From: Amblyomma americanum
Lineage: Eukaryota; Arthropoda; Arachnida; Ixodida; Ixodidae
Direction of reading: 5' to 3'
Assembly: GCF_052857255.1 (NCBI RefSeq)
Contig: NC_135498.1
Coordinates: 161,782,124-161,846,123, forward strand
DNA: 64,000 nt
Shown: positions 24,754 to 34,900 of the stretch, piece by piece
Layout: each line of letters starts with the position of its first letter
Position numbering within the stretch: the first letter of the stretch is position 1
The notes under the pieces: generated by a model
What the model was told of the DNA's origin: nothing
The model's input: the letters and a program-made list of their open reading frames with translations, nothing else
The model's database searches: none
Translations under genes and position numbers: made by a program

Positions 24754-24957
24754 CTAATTTTTTTTACTTGCCTTGATGTTTACGCCATCGCTTGAAATTG
24801 CTTTTAGCTTGAGGTTTGTGCCCTCCTTTTTAATATTTCTACTTTTTGAACTGACTACACTAATTCTTGTTGATTGCAAAACAATCCACATTCTTCCATA
24901 GATTCTATTGCCTATTTGCGTCTTTTTCCGAAATAAAATTACAGTTGTCTGCAACAC
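24754..24957 (-). pseudogene. Conserved ORF fragment of the duplicated segment (copy 1)
   Basis: A minus-strand open frame whose central part (RISVVSSKS, KKEGTNLKLKA, GVNIKASK) is clearly homologous to the frame at 40568-40790 in copy 2. Here the frame ends early, at a run of A followed by TAG. The sequence beyond it, in another frame, still matches the KTIKEV and VAKRR part of copy 2, so a frameshift has occurred. I do not recognise the protein. Confidence 0.45.
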
Positions 24958-26110
24958 TCATGTGCATCTTTCCCCCTTGTGTCCTTGTTCATCGCGCTGT
25001 TTTCTCTTGGTATGGTATTAATGTCCAAATCAAATAATATCAGGCGCTATATCTCTAACATGGTAGAAGCAATCCAAAATTGTCAATAAAAATTATTGCG
25101 TGTATGATAAAATTTCAGTTGGAAGTCGGCACTCGTTCTTCTTATGTGTCCGTTTTCTGTCGTTATCAATGATTGGCGCTGTAGGAGTAGGGGGTAATTG
25201 GCAGTATTTTTTCATAAGGCCTGTAGTAGTAGCTTGTATAATATCAGAGAAATTCTGCAGATATCCATCAAACTGTTAGCCAAGCAATCTTCATGCAGGC
25301 ATGGTCTAAAATAGACAATAAACCTTAATTGAACTTTGCTTGTAAGTAGCAAGTGGTTTATCAAAATAATAATAAAAAGAACGGAAAAGATTTTTGCCAT
25401 TCCAGGGATCAGCCATCGATACTGAGGAAGCTGAGCTGGGTCTGCGGAAATAAAGGATAGCAGGCAGAATGAAGAAATGAAATGAATGAGGTGAGGGGAC
25501 AAGAAGAGAATATACGGGTAGAAGTTTACTACTGAGTTGTCTTTTGTGACTTTTTTTGCACATGACTCAAACTAAGTCAACTAAACCAAGGAGCCTACTT
25601 ACTTTCATTATCTGTGGTGTTGATAAATGAGAAAATAATGGGGTAAATATTTATGTTTGATTGATAAGAAAGGTAGAAAACAAAAACCCAAATGCGGCTC
25701 TCTGGATTCTTAGCAACGACCTGTAAATTTGCCGTTTTGTCCTCTAACAATGAAGCTATGGCGAAGGCTTTCTCATCTCTTTTCGGGCGTATTTTTGTGT
25801 AGTGTCACCGGCCCTGGTAGTGTTCACCAGCGCCACCCTCCTCCATAACGGTGGACGTAGTAAATCCTTTATTACAGTTTGTGTCACGTGAATCATGATC
25901 GAAGGATAATGGCCAAAGCTGTGCGAAAAACCTCTTATGCTACCTGTGGCATCAACAGTGCCAGAATCGAGGCCTTCGTTAGCTATCCAGCACACAAGGC
26001 AAGAGAAAAGAGAGGCTCGTTATAACATACATAATGGAAGCTGTCAGCGAACCCAAAGAGCATATCGTCTCCTTTTTAATTTGTCGAGAGCATTTTAGAA
26101 TGCTCCCTTT

Positions 26111-26320
26111 GTGAATTGGGATGATGAAAGAAGCCTTGCAGGGCACATTGACCGGATGAAGAAAGAAATCCGCATGCCAGGTGGAAATATTGACATTACA
26201 CAATCAGTGGTTAAATATTTTCAGATTTCAAGGGAATACATGAAGAAACAACCAAGTTTTGCAGAGCTACTTGATGTCTACCCAGCCCTAGACACTGAGC
26301 AAGAGCTTGATACGGCATAA
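26111..26320 (+). pseudogene. Conserved ORF fragment, possible SAMD3-like protein remnant
   Basis: An open segment containing MKKEIRMPGG, VVKYFQISREYMKKQPSF and AELLDVYPALDTEQEL. The R-x-x-[W/Y]-[I/M]-x-x-x-x-P-S-x-x-E-[I/L]-L-x-x-Y-P-x-L pattern resembles a motif I associate with SAMD3-like and related uncharacterised animal proteins; this is family recall and weak. It has counterparts in copy 2 (46.4-46.56 kb) and in part in copy 3. There is no ATG in frame, and a TAG lies just upstream in the same frame, so it is a fragment, not a gene. Confidence 0.35.
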
Positions 26321-26900
26321 TTTTTATTTCAATAATAACCTGCTGCCATCAAGCGGCAGTGCCACCTTACTTTTTACTGTGCTTTTATAGCTGCAGTCAC
26401 TGGGAGGAAGCTCGGGTATGTTGAGAGCAGTGTCCCCGCCATCTATGAATGCTAAATATAGAATGGCCAATTTTGTATATATGGCCATTAACCCACGGAG
26501 CTTCGATTGGTGTGCGGTTTGGTGACCAACACAAACTAAGTTGTAGAAACGCATAAATACCACAAAGATAATCAACCACAAACACACCGTTGGAAAGGCC
26601 AGTAATGCACAATGCTTTCCCATTCATAGCACATAAGCAGACCGAATTCCCCCGGAAGTTTAATCGTTATTATGCTATAAAGACAGAAACGCTGGCTCCA
26701 GGCTCTGCAACCAACAATCATTTTCATTATGACTACATTTTATTTGTATGAATAGCAAGAATACAAGCGCAGTCCAAGCAGCCCTTGAGTAAATGTTCAA
26801 GAACAATACTTAATGTAAGTAAAAGCTAGACTTTGGCGTCTGATCTTGGATGTTTTTTTCAGCTTCACAATGAGTTCCAGAATATGACTAGAGCGAGCGC

Positions 26901-27669
26901 AAACAAAAATATTTCCGCACTCGTAGAAAAATACGGAGAAATACTGTTTTCGTCACCTTGCTGAAAGAAACCTTGCAGAGCGAGACTTCAACAATGAGTA
27001 TGGGGTTTCGGTGTGGCCTGAATATCTAGGTGACATAGGAAAAAACATATTAGCCATGGTATCAGTGTCTGAGCTAAGGTTGCCATGCAGTACTGAGTAT
27101 TTAATAGCATCTATCTTTGAGTAATTCTTGAAATCATAGAATAATCACATTGATAAGGTTACTGGGCAAACAGAACAACAATTTCTCATCTGATATTTTG
27201 GATAACTGTCCCGGCAGACTTTTTGAGTGTGCATTGTTATTTTCTCAAATGATGTGCCACACTCATTGAAACACTTGTCAAGTATTTCCAGTGTGCAGAT
27301 TAAAGACTGTCTAAACTTATGTCTTTTGAGAAAACTGTGAGTATATGCCATAACTTATGCCCAGGAAAAACTTTTAGAAAGGTGGCGTCTCTGAAAAGTA
27401 ACGGCTATTTACACTATTGCTTTATATACACAAGTTCAGTGCCCTTTCCCGCAACCCATGTCATATCTACTCGTCACGTCTTTAACGTTTGGATCCGGGT
27501 TTTCATCGTCAACCAAATTTTCATGCACTGCTATTCTTTATCGCTAGCATTTCCTTCTCATTTATCTCTGAAAAAGCATGTTAAGCAAAGCTATTGCTTG
27601 TGTCCACAATGGCAGATTTAATGCATGTTTAAGACTCTTAACATGCAATTTAGAAGTGAGCTTTCTGCT
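26901..27669. other. No recognisable feature
   Basis: AT-rich sequence between the duplicated segment and the Penelope-like pair. Nothing supported. Confidence 0.4.
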
Positions 27670-28293
27670 TTCAGGTTGTCTGTAGTCAAGAGTAAAAAGG
27701 TAGGGAAAAAAGAGAAGGACTCAGAAAGACAAATGCACGCAGCGCTATCTTTGAACAAAGAATTTTTTTTGCAAAAGAATGGTGGTTTTTTATGCCAACT
27801 TATCATACATGCACCATCAAACCATGTGCTAGACAAGCGTATCAGCCAGATATGAGAGCTCCTTTGGCAACATGCGACTGAAGGGCTACTCACACAGTCA
27901 TCTTCCAACAGGGAAATCTATTCATCTTCAATTATTTCACATGCTAAACGGTTTCTGTGCACCCTAAGTCCACACATTATTTAGGAGTGTTATTCAATTA
28001 CAAACACAGCAGTGTTCTGACAAAACATTGCGACACATACCCTTTACATCACGCCAATGTTCAAGAAGCCTATCATTCAGGCATCTGTCTGTTTGTCCAA
28101 CTTATTGCTTGCCACAGGAAATAGGTGTCTGGTCTGCGAAATTTTGAATGCAATTAACAAATTAATTTTTAGGTTTCTTCGTACAGCAAACCGCCTTTTT
28201 GGATTCTCTCAAATGTTTCGTGCACGAATGACGCACCTGTTTTGGGGCCGAAATAGACACTCTAGCCCCCGAACGCTGCGCAATTTTTTTAGA
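27670..28293 (-). mobile_element. Penelope-like element fragment (GIY-YIG side), minus arm
   Basis: On the minus strand, translated pieces include FVHETFERIQK, a GIY-YIG-type endonuclease start (TPISCGKQ, then VGQTDRCLNDRLLEH) near 28.14-28.04 kb, and a downstream EDDCVSSPSVA stretch near 27.9 kb. The order (linker, GIY-YIG endonuclease, 3' region) is that of Penelope-like retroelements. Multiple stops make it non-coding. It is a reverse-complement partner of 28.59-29.21 kb. Confidence 0.7.
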
Positions 28294-28299
28294 AATTGG

Positions 28300-29210
28300 C
28301 TATAAACGCACCGAACAGACGCCTCACGTCATCCGGAAGCGCATTGTTTCGCCAGGAAAACAAGAATATCCCAACGCGATTGATCGCGACTGGTTTTTCA
28401 TTTCTTAATTCTCTCAAGAAGTCCTGCCCGCACCTCATGCATGAAAGTTTTACCTGCAGTATAAGCGGCTGGAGAACGCTGGATACCCTTTACATGTCCT
28501 GGTCTCTGTTACGGAAGGCGTTCTAAAGAAATTCTGCAAGAAAAAAGCGCAGAAAAATTAAGAGGCTGCACGTAAGAGAGAAAATGTTGCCGTCATTTCT
28601 CACTTTCATTGGCTTTCCCATAATCTAAAAAATAGCGCTGCGTTCAGAAGCTAGACTGGTTTTCTCAGCCCTAAAAAAGTTGAGTCATTTGTGCACAGAA
28701 CATTTGACAGGATTCAAAAACCTGGTTGGCCATACGAGAAATATAAGAATAAATTTGTAATTATATTGAAAATATCGTGTACAAGATACCTGTTTCCTGT
28801 GGCAAGCAATATGTAGGACAAAAAGCTTCGGGAGCGTGGGCGTGACGTATAGAATATATGTGGGAAAGGTTTGTCAGCCCACGGCCGTGTTTGCCATTGC
28901 ATACTGCTCCTCAAAAATTGTGTTGTCTTAAAATGTGCATGAAACCTTATAATACGGGAAATCATTGAAGCTGATTGGATTTCTCTGGTGGAAGATGAAT
29001 GTGTGAGTAGCCCTTCAGTCGCTCTGTTGCCAAAGCAGCTATCATGTCTGGCTGATACGCTTTGCTAACGTATGGATTGATGGTGCATGTATGATAAGTC
29101 TGTATAAAAAAACACCCTTAGTTTGAGAAATAAATCTTTGTTGGAAGTTAGCGCCGTGTGTGTTGATCTTTCTGAGTCCTTGTCTTTTTTGCGCTACGTT
29201 TTAAAATTGA
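28300..29210 (+). mobile_element. Penelope-like element fragment, plus arm
   Basis: Plus-strand pieces in order: a linker after the reverse transcriptase (SCPHLMHESF; LENAGYPLHVLVSVTEGVLK near 28.46-28.53 kb), FVHRTFDRIQK (28.70 kb), a GIY-YIG start (KIPVSCGKQYVGQK near 28.79 kb), and EADWISLVEDECVSSPSVAL (28.97 kb). Stops and frameshifts throughout. The 3' end carries a GTGTGTTGATCTTTCTGAGT segment shared with the minus arm. RT palm motifs are absent, so this is a 5'-truncated copy. Confidence 0.7.
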
Positions 29211-30137
29211 AATTATTGAACAAGCCCAAGAGTCTATCCGTCTCTAGTCATCTGTAACCACAGAAAATGGCCGCAGATTCTCGAAAATGAGGACCTCAAA
29301 CCAACGGGCCCCAGCTACTGTCGTAGTGGGACATGACATCATGGTCAATCGCCTAACACCTGCCTTGTGGTCATGCAGGCACAACATTTTGCCTCCAATA
29401 TTATAACGTTCGATCAATGCTACTGGTTGGAGAGTCTTTTTTTATGGGATGTCCTGCTCTGGTCATCAGTTGTATCTAACGGTGCTTTAAGCTTTTGTGG
29501 TTTAAGAGCCCGATTCCTATATCAAACGTAATATTTTAGTCTCCCTAAATGTACTAAGAGGGCATCGGTCTCGTAGATGAATTATATCCGTAATCTTCAT
29601 CTCTCCAGAAATTTAATATACTTAAATTCGTTAACTACACTTGATATATTCATGTGCTCTACCCAAAAGTACATCTATATGCGGAAAATTTTAATGAAAT
29701 TAATAGAAAATGCAAGAACATGGCTCATGAAAAGCCGTGCAAATGGCTGAAATAGCAGAACCAACGGAAATACTGAAGGATAAATGCTCAACGTTTCTGG
29801 TGGGCAGGCAAAAGGAACGCTGGAAATGGCCGCCTGTTTAAAGTGTCACTTTATCTTGTAGCCTTAAATAGTCAGTCGGCTGCCATGTGCAAACAACAAA
29901 TGTCTTTGGAGCAGTACTGCAAGGAATGAGAGGTAGACTTCGGTGTAGTTTCGCTTTATCCAAACTAGACACACATTGGTGTAAGTATTAAAGTATTTTC
30001 TCCGTCGAAGAGATAGCTTATATACACACAAGCACTGAAATTCATTGACAAAAGGAAAGAGTGATATTACATCTACTCTTTGAAAAAGCCTCGGCAGTCT
30101 TTGTTGACACACCTCGCGAAAACCTATGATACACTTT
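29211..30137. other. No recognisable feature
   Basis: AT-rich sequence left of gypsy element A. No supported gene. Confidence 0.4.
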
Positions 30138-30141
30138 ATAT

Positions 30142-30514
30142 TGCCGCCAATATTTGCAGTGTTTGTTCGTTTTTCAAATCTGCCGCGACACCACCTTATC
30201 GCTTAGTTTGCGACGCAAGACGCGACTAGATTTATCTCGATTGATCGCAGCCAGGCAAAGCTGATTCTACGTTGTTCCGGAATGTTCTAGTAACTTTGCG
30301 CCCTTTATCTCGAATGTTCGCTATCAGCTTTAAATTGAGCACGGCCGACAGCGGCGGGCATTCTGTTCGACGACCGCCGAGCACGCTTGTCGCTTCGCCG
30401 CCGCCGAGTGATTCAGTCCATTTTGGGTGCAAGTCAGCCCAATAAACAGTTCTTTTAGAAGATCCTTTCGTCCGTATTCATCGCTGCTTCGACTGCCGTC
30501 ACCACTACGTGACA
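30142..30514 (+). repeat. 5' LTR of element A
   Basis: 373 bp with TG...CA ends (TGCCGCC ... CGTGACA). A polyadenylation-type AATAAA is at 30441-30446. I see no clear TATA box. The 3' LTR is identical except for one base. Confidence 0.95.
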
Positions 30515-30516
30515 TC

Positions 30517-30532
30517 TGGTGGAGGTGCGGGG
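30517..30532 (+). promoter_or_regulatory. tRNA primer-binding site of element A
   Basis: TGGTGGAGGTGCGGGG begins two bases after the 5' LTR, the expected place for minus-strand primer binding. The same block follows the LTR in element B, and a variant (TGGTAGAGGTGCGG) follows it in C, so the priming tRNA is probably shared. I did not assign the tRNA. Confidence 0.75.
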
Positions 30533-30541
30533 TAGCCTTCC

Positions 30542-31801
30542 ATGTTCCGGACGCCCCCTTCAAGTCGTGAAGCCAGCTCTGAGCGCTTCGCACCCGAGGA
30601 CGAGCCAGCAGCTCAGCGAGCCAGCCGACGTCTCCAGGGAGAGGAGCCTGAGTTCGGGAAACTGCCGGACCGCACAAGACAGCGAAAAGACGCGGCTACG
30701 AGCACCGCAATCTCGCCGAAGATGTCGACACCGATTATACTGCAGCAGCCGCGGGTGCCGCCAACTTTCAATGGATCCCTAGGCGAAGACCCTGAAGAAT
30801 GGTTGGATCAATTTGAGCGCGTGGCGTCATTCAACAAGTGGGATGATGCGGCAAAGATTGGACACGTTTTTTTCTCATTGGATGGCTCCGCACGCACGTG
30901 GTACGAAAACTACGAGTCGTCCCTTACGACATGGGAGCTATTCAAGAGAGAACTATTGAAGGTATTTACCAGTGTCGTGAGGAAAGAAAGAGCCGAACGA
31001 CTCCTCGAGTCCAGGATCCAGCTTCCGAATGAGCCCGTCCGCAGCTACGTCGAGGAGATGAAGCGCCTATTTCGCCGCGCCGATCCCGGGATGACCGAGG
31101 AAAAGAAAGTTCAGTTCTTAATGCGCGGCGTAAAAGAACAACTCTTTGGCAGCCTCGTCCGTCAGCCGCCAAAAACGGTCGAGGAATTCATGCAGGAAGC
31201 CTGCACGATTGAGAAGACCCTCGACGTCCGAGCTCGGCAGTACAACCGCCCTTCCTCTGCCTATGCAATCCGTTCGGACACGCCGGCCACCACCAGCGAC
31301 AGCTTGCGGGACGTTATCCGCGAAATCGTCCGAGAGGAGCTACGCCGATTACTGCCATCCTCCCCACAGCCACAAGCATCGACTCTGATGGACGTGGTAC
31401 GGGAAGAAGTGCAACAGGCACTTGGCACCCCGACGGCCACAGAACCCCAGGCCATGACCTACGCCGCTGCAGTAAGGACTGCTCAGCCCCAACGACAACC
31501 CCCACGTCCTCCCCGAGATGAGCCACTTGGTCCACAACGCCGCCTCCCAGCCCCCGCCCGCCCAGCCTATGACCGACCCTCAAGCCCCAGGAAATGCGAC
31601 GCCTGGAGGACTTCCGACAACCGGCCGTTGTGCTTCCATTGCGGTGAGGCCGGCCATATTCTTCGTCACTACCCGTACCGACGTATCGGTCTTCGAGGAT
31701 TTGCCGTTAACGCCCCACGACCACGCTTCGGACAACGTCCGCACGAAATCGACGAGTACCTGCGTCGAGAAGAGTACACGCCGAACCGCTTTTCGCGCTG
31801 A
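30542..31801 (+). CDS. gag: Gag of element A (truncated by in-frame TGA)
   Basis: 419 codons from ATG 28 bases after the LTR. A capsid-type retrotransposon gag domain occupies about residues 75-230 (EDPEEWLDQFERVASF, ARTWYENYE). A Pro/Arg-rich region follows, then a zinc knuckle near residue 365 that reads CFHCGEAGHILRHY: the expected final Cys is Tyr, whereas element B keeps Cys. The frame meets TGA at 31799-31801 but continues open after it to TAA at 31892-31894 with a Ser/Arg-rich tail (SPSPRRGN) also present in B. The original Gag was therefore about 31 residues longer and ended at the frameshift site. The protein packages element RNA into cytoplasmic particles. Confidence 0.9.
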   Translation: MFRTPPSSREASSERFAPEDEPAAQRASRRLQGEEPEFGKLPDRTRQRKDAATSTAISPKMSTPIILQQPRVPPTFNGSLGEDPEEWLDQFERVASFNKWDDAAKIGHVFFSLDGSARTWYENYESSLTTWELFKRELLKVFTSVVRKERAERLLESRIQLPNEPVRSYVEEMKRLFRRADPGMTEEKKVQFLMRGVKEQLFGSLVRQPPKTVEEFMQEACTIEKTLDVRARQYNRPSSAYAIRSDTPATTSDSLRDVIREIVREELRRLLPSSPQPQASTLMDVVREEVQQALGTPTATEPQAMTYAAAVRTAQPQRQPPRPPRDEPLGPQRRLPAPARPAYDRPSSPRKCDAWRTSDNRPLCFHCGEAGHILRHYPYRRIGLRGFAVNAPRPRFGQRPHEIDEYLRREEYTPNRFSR

Positions 31802-31884
31802 CCATCGCCATCAACCTCGCGCTTTGCGTCGCCACGCCGCAGCTACGCAGCCGCGGTACGAGGAAGGTCGCCCAGCCCCCGTAG

Positions 31885-31923
31885 GGGAAACTAAAGGCAG
31901 CAACCTCTGGAGGTGAGGTTGCT
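31885..31923 (+). promoter_or_regulatory. Predicted -1 ribosomal frameshift signal of element A
   Basis: The slippery heptamer GGGAAAC (31885-31891) is in the gag phase G GGA AAC and is directly followed by the gag TAA. After a 7-nt spacer comes a perfect 9-bp hairpin: AGCAACCTC (31899-31907), loop TGGAGGT, GAGGTTGCT (31915-31923). Slipping back one base continues straight into the pol frame, which opens just upstream (after TAG at 31882-31884). Element B has the same layout with compensatory stem changes. Predicted from sequence, not tested. Confidence 0.85.
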
Positions 31924-34900
31924 CACGAGCTAAACGCCGAAGATCCTCCACCGACCACGCCCCATGAAGACGCTGCACCCGCGACGCCGCATGAAGAACC
32001 GACACTCGCTGCACCGACGCCGCACACAATGAGAACCTCGACCACGACGCAAGCTACCTTGAAATCGACGCCGCCACCCAGAGGAGCTTCGACCACACGC
32101 CCAACCCGTGACTCGCATACGCGACGAAGCCGTGACCCGACGCCGAGAGCGACATGCAATGCAAGAGCCAGGACCTCCGACCTAGAAGTGACTATCGACG
32201 GCCGGAAAGTTACCGCTCTAGTCGACACAGGAGCCGATTACTCGGTGATGAATGGAACATTCGCTGCGCAGCTCAGAAAAGTCACAACGGCTTGGGACGG
32301 CCCACAAATTCGCACCGCTGGGGGCCACCTCATTACGCCATCAGGACAATGCACAGCGCGAGTGACTGTCAAAGGACATACCTATCCTGCGACCTTTGTT
32401 GTGCTACCGCAATGCTCCCGCGAAGTGATCTTGGGTATGGATTTCCTTAATGAGCATCAGGCGATCATCGACCTGCGATCCAAGCTGATCACGCTTTCGA
32501 CGGACGAAGCCATCGCTTCGATGAAAACTCGGGAAAATCACGTTGCCCTAAGTGTCCTGGAGGAAGCAGTGAGCGTCCCACCCCGTTCAAGCGTTATCGT
32601 GACCGTAGGCGCCACGAAAGCCATAAACACTGAAGCCATCATCGAGGGGAACATGCAGTTGCTACTAGACAGAGGAATCAGCATCGCAAGAGGCATCGCA
32701 CATTTCCGCAATGGCCAGGCCGAAGTACTGCTGACTAACTTCAGCGAAGAATACCGGCATATTAACAGAGGAACGACGATTGCTTTCTACGACGAAATAT
32801 CTGACGTACGAGATTCCTTCGCCCTTTCCGACCCCTCCGCAGAAGATCCGCCTGACCAAGAGAACTCGCACACTTTCGACATCAACCCAGACCTGCACCG
32901 GAACAGACAAGACCAGATCCGCAATCTGCTTCAAAACTACAGTGAGTGCTTTTCGACATCGCCGAAGGTGCGGCAGACGCCAATTGCCAAGCATCGCATT
33001 ATAACGGATCAACACGTCCGGCCTCTCCGTCAAAGCCCCTACCGTGTGTCTCCGCGAGAACGACAAGCCATCCGGGACCAAGTCGAAGAAATGCTTCGCG
33101 ACGACGTCATCCAGCCTTCAAACAGCCCATGGGCGGCACCGGTTGTTCTAGTGAGAAAGAAAGACGGCGCACTTCGATTCTGCGTGGATTACCGCCGCTT
33201 GAACAACATAACAAAGAAGGACGTCTACCCCCTCCCCCGCATCGACGACACACTGGACCGCCTCTGCAACGCCAAATATTTCTCATCGATGGACCTCAAG
33301 AGCGGCTACTGGCAAATTGAGGTCGACGAAAGAGATCGCGAGAAGACAGCATTCATAACTCCGGATGGGCTGTTTGAGTTCAAGGTGATGCCATTTGGTC
33401 TCTGTTCCGCACCAGCGACGTTTCAGCGAGTAATGGATACAGTGCTGGCAGGCCTGAAGTGGAAAATTTGTCTGGTATATTTAGATGACGTCGTTGTCTT
33501 CGCCTCGAACTTTGAAGAGCACCTCAAAAGACTTCGAACAGTACTAGACGCCATCAAGTCGTCTGGCCTAACCTTGAAAGCAGAGAAATGCCACTTTGCC
33601 TACGAAGAGCTGCTGTTTCTAGGCCACATCGTTAGCAAGGAAGGAGTACGCCCAGACCCGCAGAAAACAGCCGCTATTGAACAGTTTCAACCGCCGGCTG
33701 ATAAGAAAGCAGTGCGCAGATTTCTCGGACTATGCGCATATTACCGACGATTTGTGAAAAACTTTTCGCGCATCGCCGAGCCCCTAACCCAACTGACGAA
33801 GGCAGACGTGCCATTTAAATGGGAAGCGCCGCAAGCAGAAGCCTTCAAAGAACTTCAGCGTCGTTTACAGTCCCCACCGATCCTTGCGCATTTTGATGAA
33901 AACGCCGATACTGAAGTTCATACCGACGCAAGCAGCGTGGGACTAGGCGCCGTTCTCGTTCAAAAAAGTGACGGGCTCGAGAAGGCCATCGCATACGCTA
34001 GCCGTTCCCTTTCTATGGCCGAGGCTAACTATTCGACCACTGAGAAGGAGTGCCTTGCCATCATCTGGGCTACGTCGAAATTCCGCCCCTACCTCTACGG
34101 ACGGCCGTTCAAGGTGGTCAGCGACCACCACGCGCTCTGCTGGCTTGCCAATTTGAAGGATCCCTCTGGCCGACTCGCTCGATGGAGTCTGCGTCTCCAG
34201 GAGTTTGACGTCACCGTCGTTTACAAGTCCGGACGCAAGCACACTGACGCCGATTGCCTCTCACGAGCCCCTGTAGATGCACCGCCGCTGGACGACGATG
34301 AGGACGCCTTCCTGGGACCCATCAGCGCAAGCTCTTTTGCTCAGCAGCAACGCTCAGACCCCAACCTAAAGGGCCTCATCGAGTACCTGGAAGGGAAGGT
34401 TTCTTCACCCCCCGCTTCATTCAAGCGAGGACTGTCTTCTTTCTGTGTGCAGAATGAGGTCCTTGTGAAGAAGAACTTTACAGCGAACAAAACAGCCTAC
34501 CTCCTTGTTGTACCTACTTGTCTCCGCGAAGAAGTTCTACAGGCTTCACACGACGAGCCGACAGCTGGACATCTCGGGTTTACTCGTACCCTCCGCCGCA
34601 TTCAAGACAAGTATTACTGGCCCCGACTGTCTGCCGATGTCGCACACTATGTGAAAACATGCCGAGATTGTCAGCGACGAAAGACTCCTCCCACACGACC
34701 AGCAGGATTTCTGAACCCCATTGAACCTCCCTCAAGACCCTTTCAGCAGATTGGCATGGACTTGCTTGGCCCTTTTCCAACGCCAACATCTGGAAATAAG
34801 TGGATCATCATAGCGACCGACTACCTGACCCGCTACGCCGAGGCGAAAGCCCTACCGAACGGAACAGCAGCAGAAGTGGCCAAATTTTTCGTGGAGTGCA

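Larger units (their letters stand above)
23870..26900 (+). repeat. Unclassified duplicated segment, copy 1
   Basis: Aligns by eye with 39.77-41.12 kb plus 45.51-47.1 kb (same orientation) and with the reverse complement of 61.18-64.0 kb. Landmarks include GGCTGCATTCAGGAAAAT (23.88 kb), GCCGTCTACACTA (23.99 kb), TTGGCGCTGTAGGAGTA (25.17 kb) and AAGAAATCCGCATGCCAGGT (26.16 kb). It contains a minus-strand tRNA-like stretch at 25.70-25.77 kb and short conserved open frames listed separately. No transposase, integrase or terminal repeats were found. It could be a non-autonomous element or a low-copy segmental duplication. Confidence 0.65.

Noticed and set aside
26397..26627. Minus-strand 76-codon frame VFVVDYLCGIYAFLQL as a gene
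   Set aside because: The counterpart in copy 3 (about 63.36-63.5 kb) has in-frame stops, so conservation at protein level is not supported.
30232..30432. Identical minus-strand frames at 30232-30432 and 35795-35995
   Set aside because: They lie inside the two LTRs of element A and are identical only because the LTRs are.
32029..32031. ATG as the true start of pol in element A
   Set aside because: The frame is open back to the GGGAAAC slip site and the same region is open in B, so pol is more likely made by frameshifting from gag.
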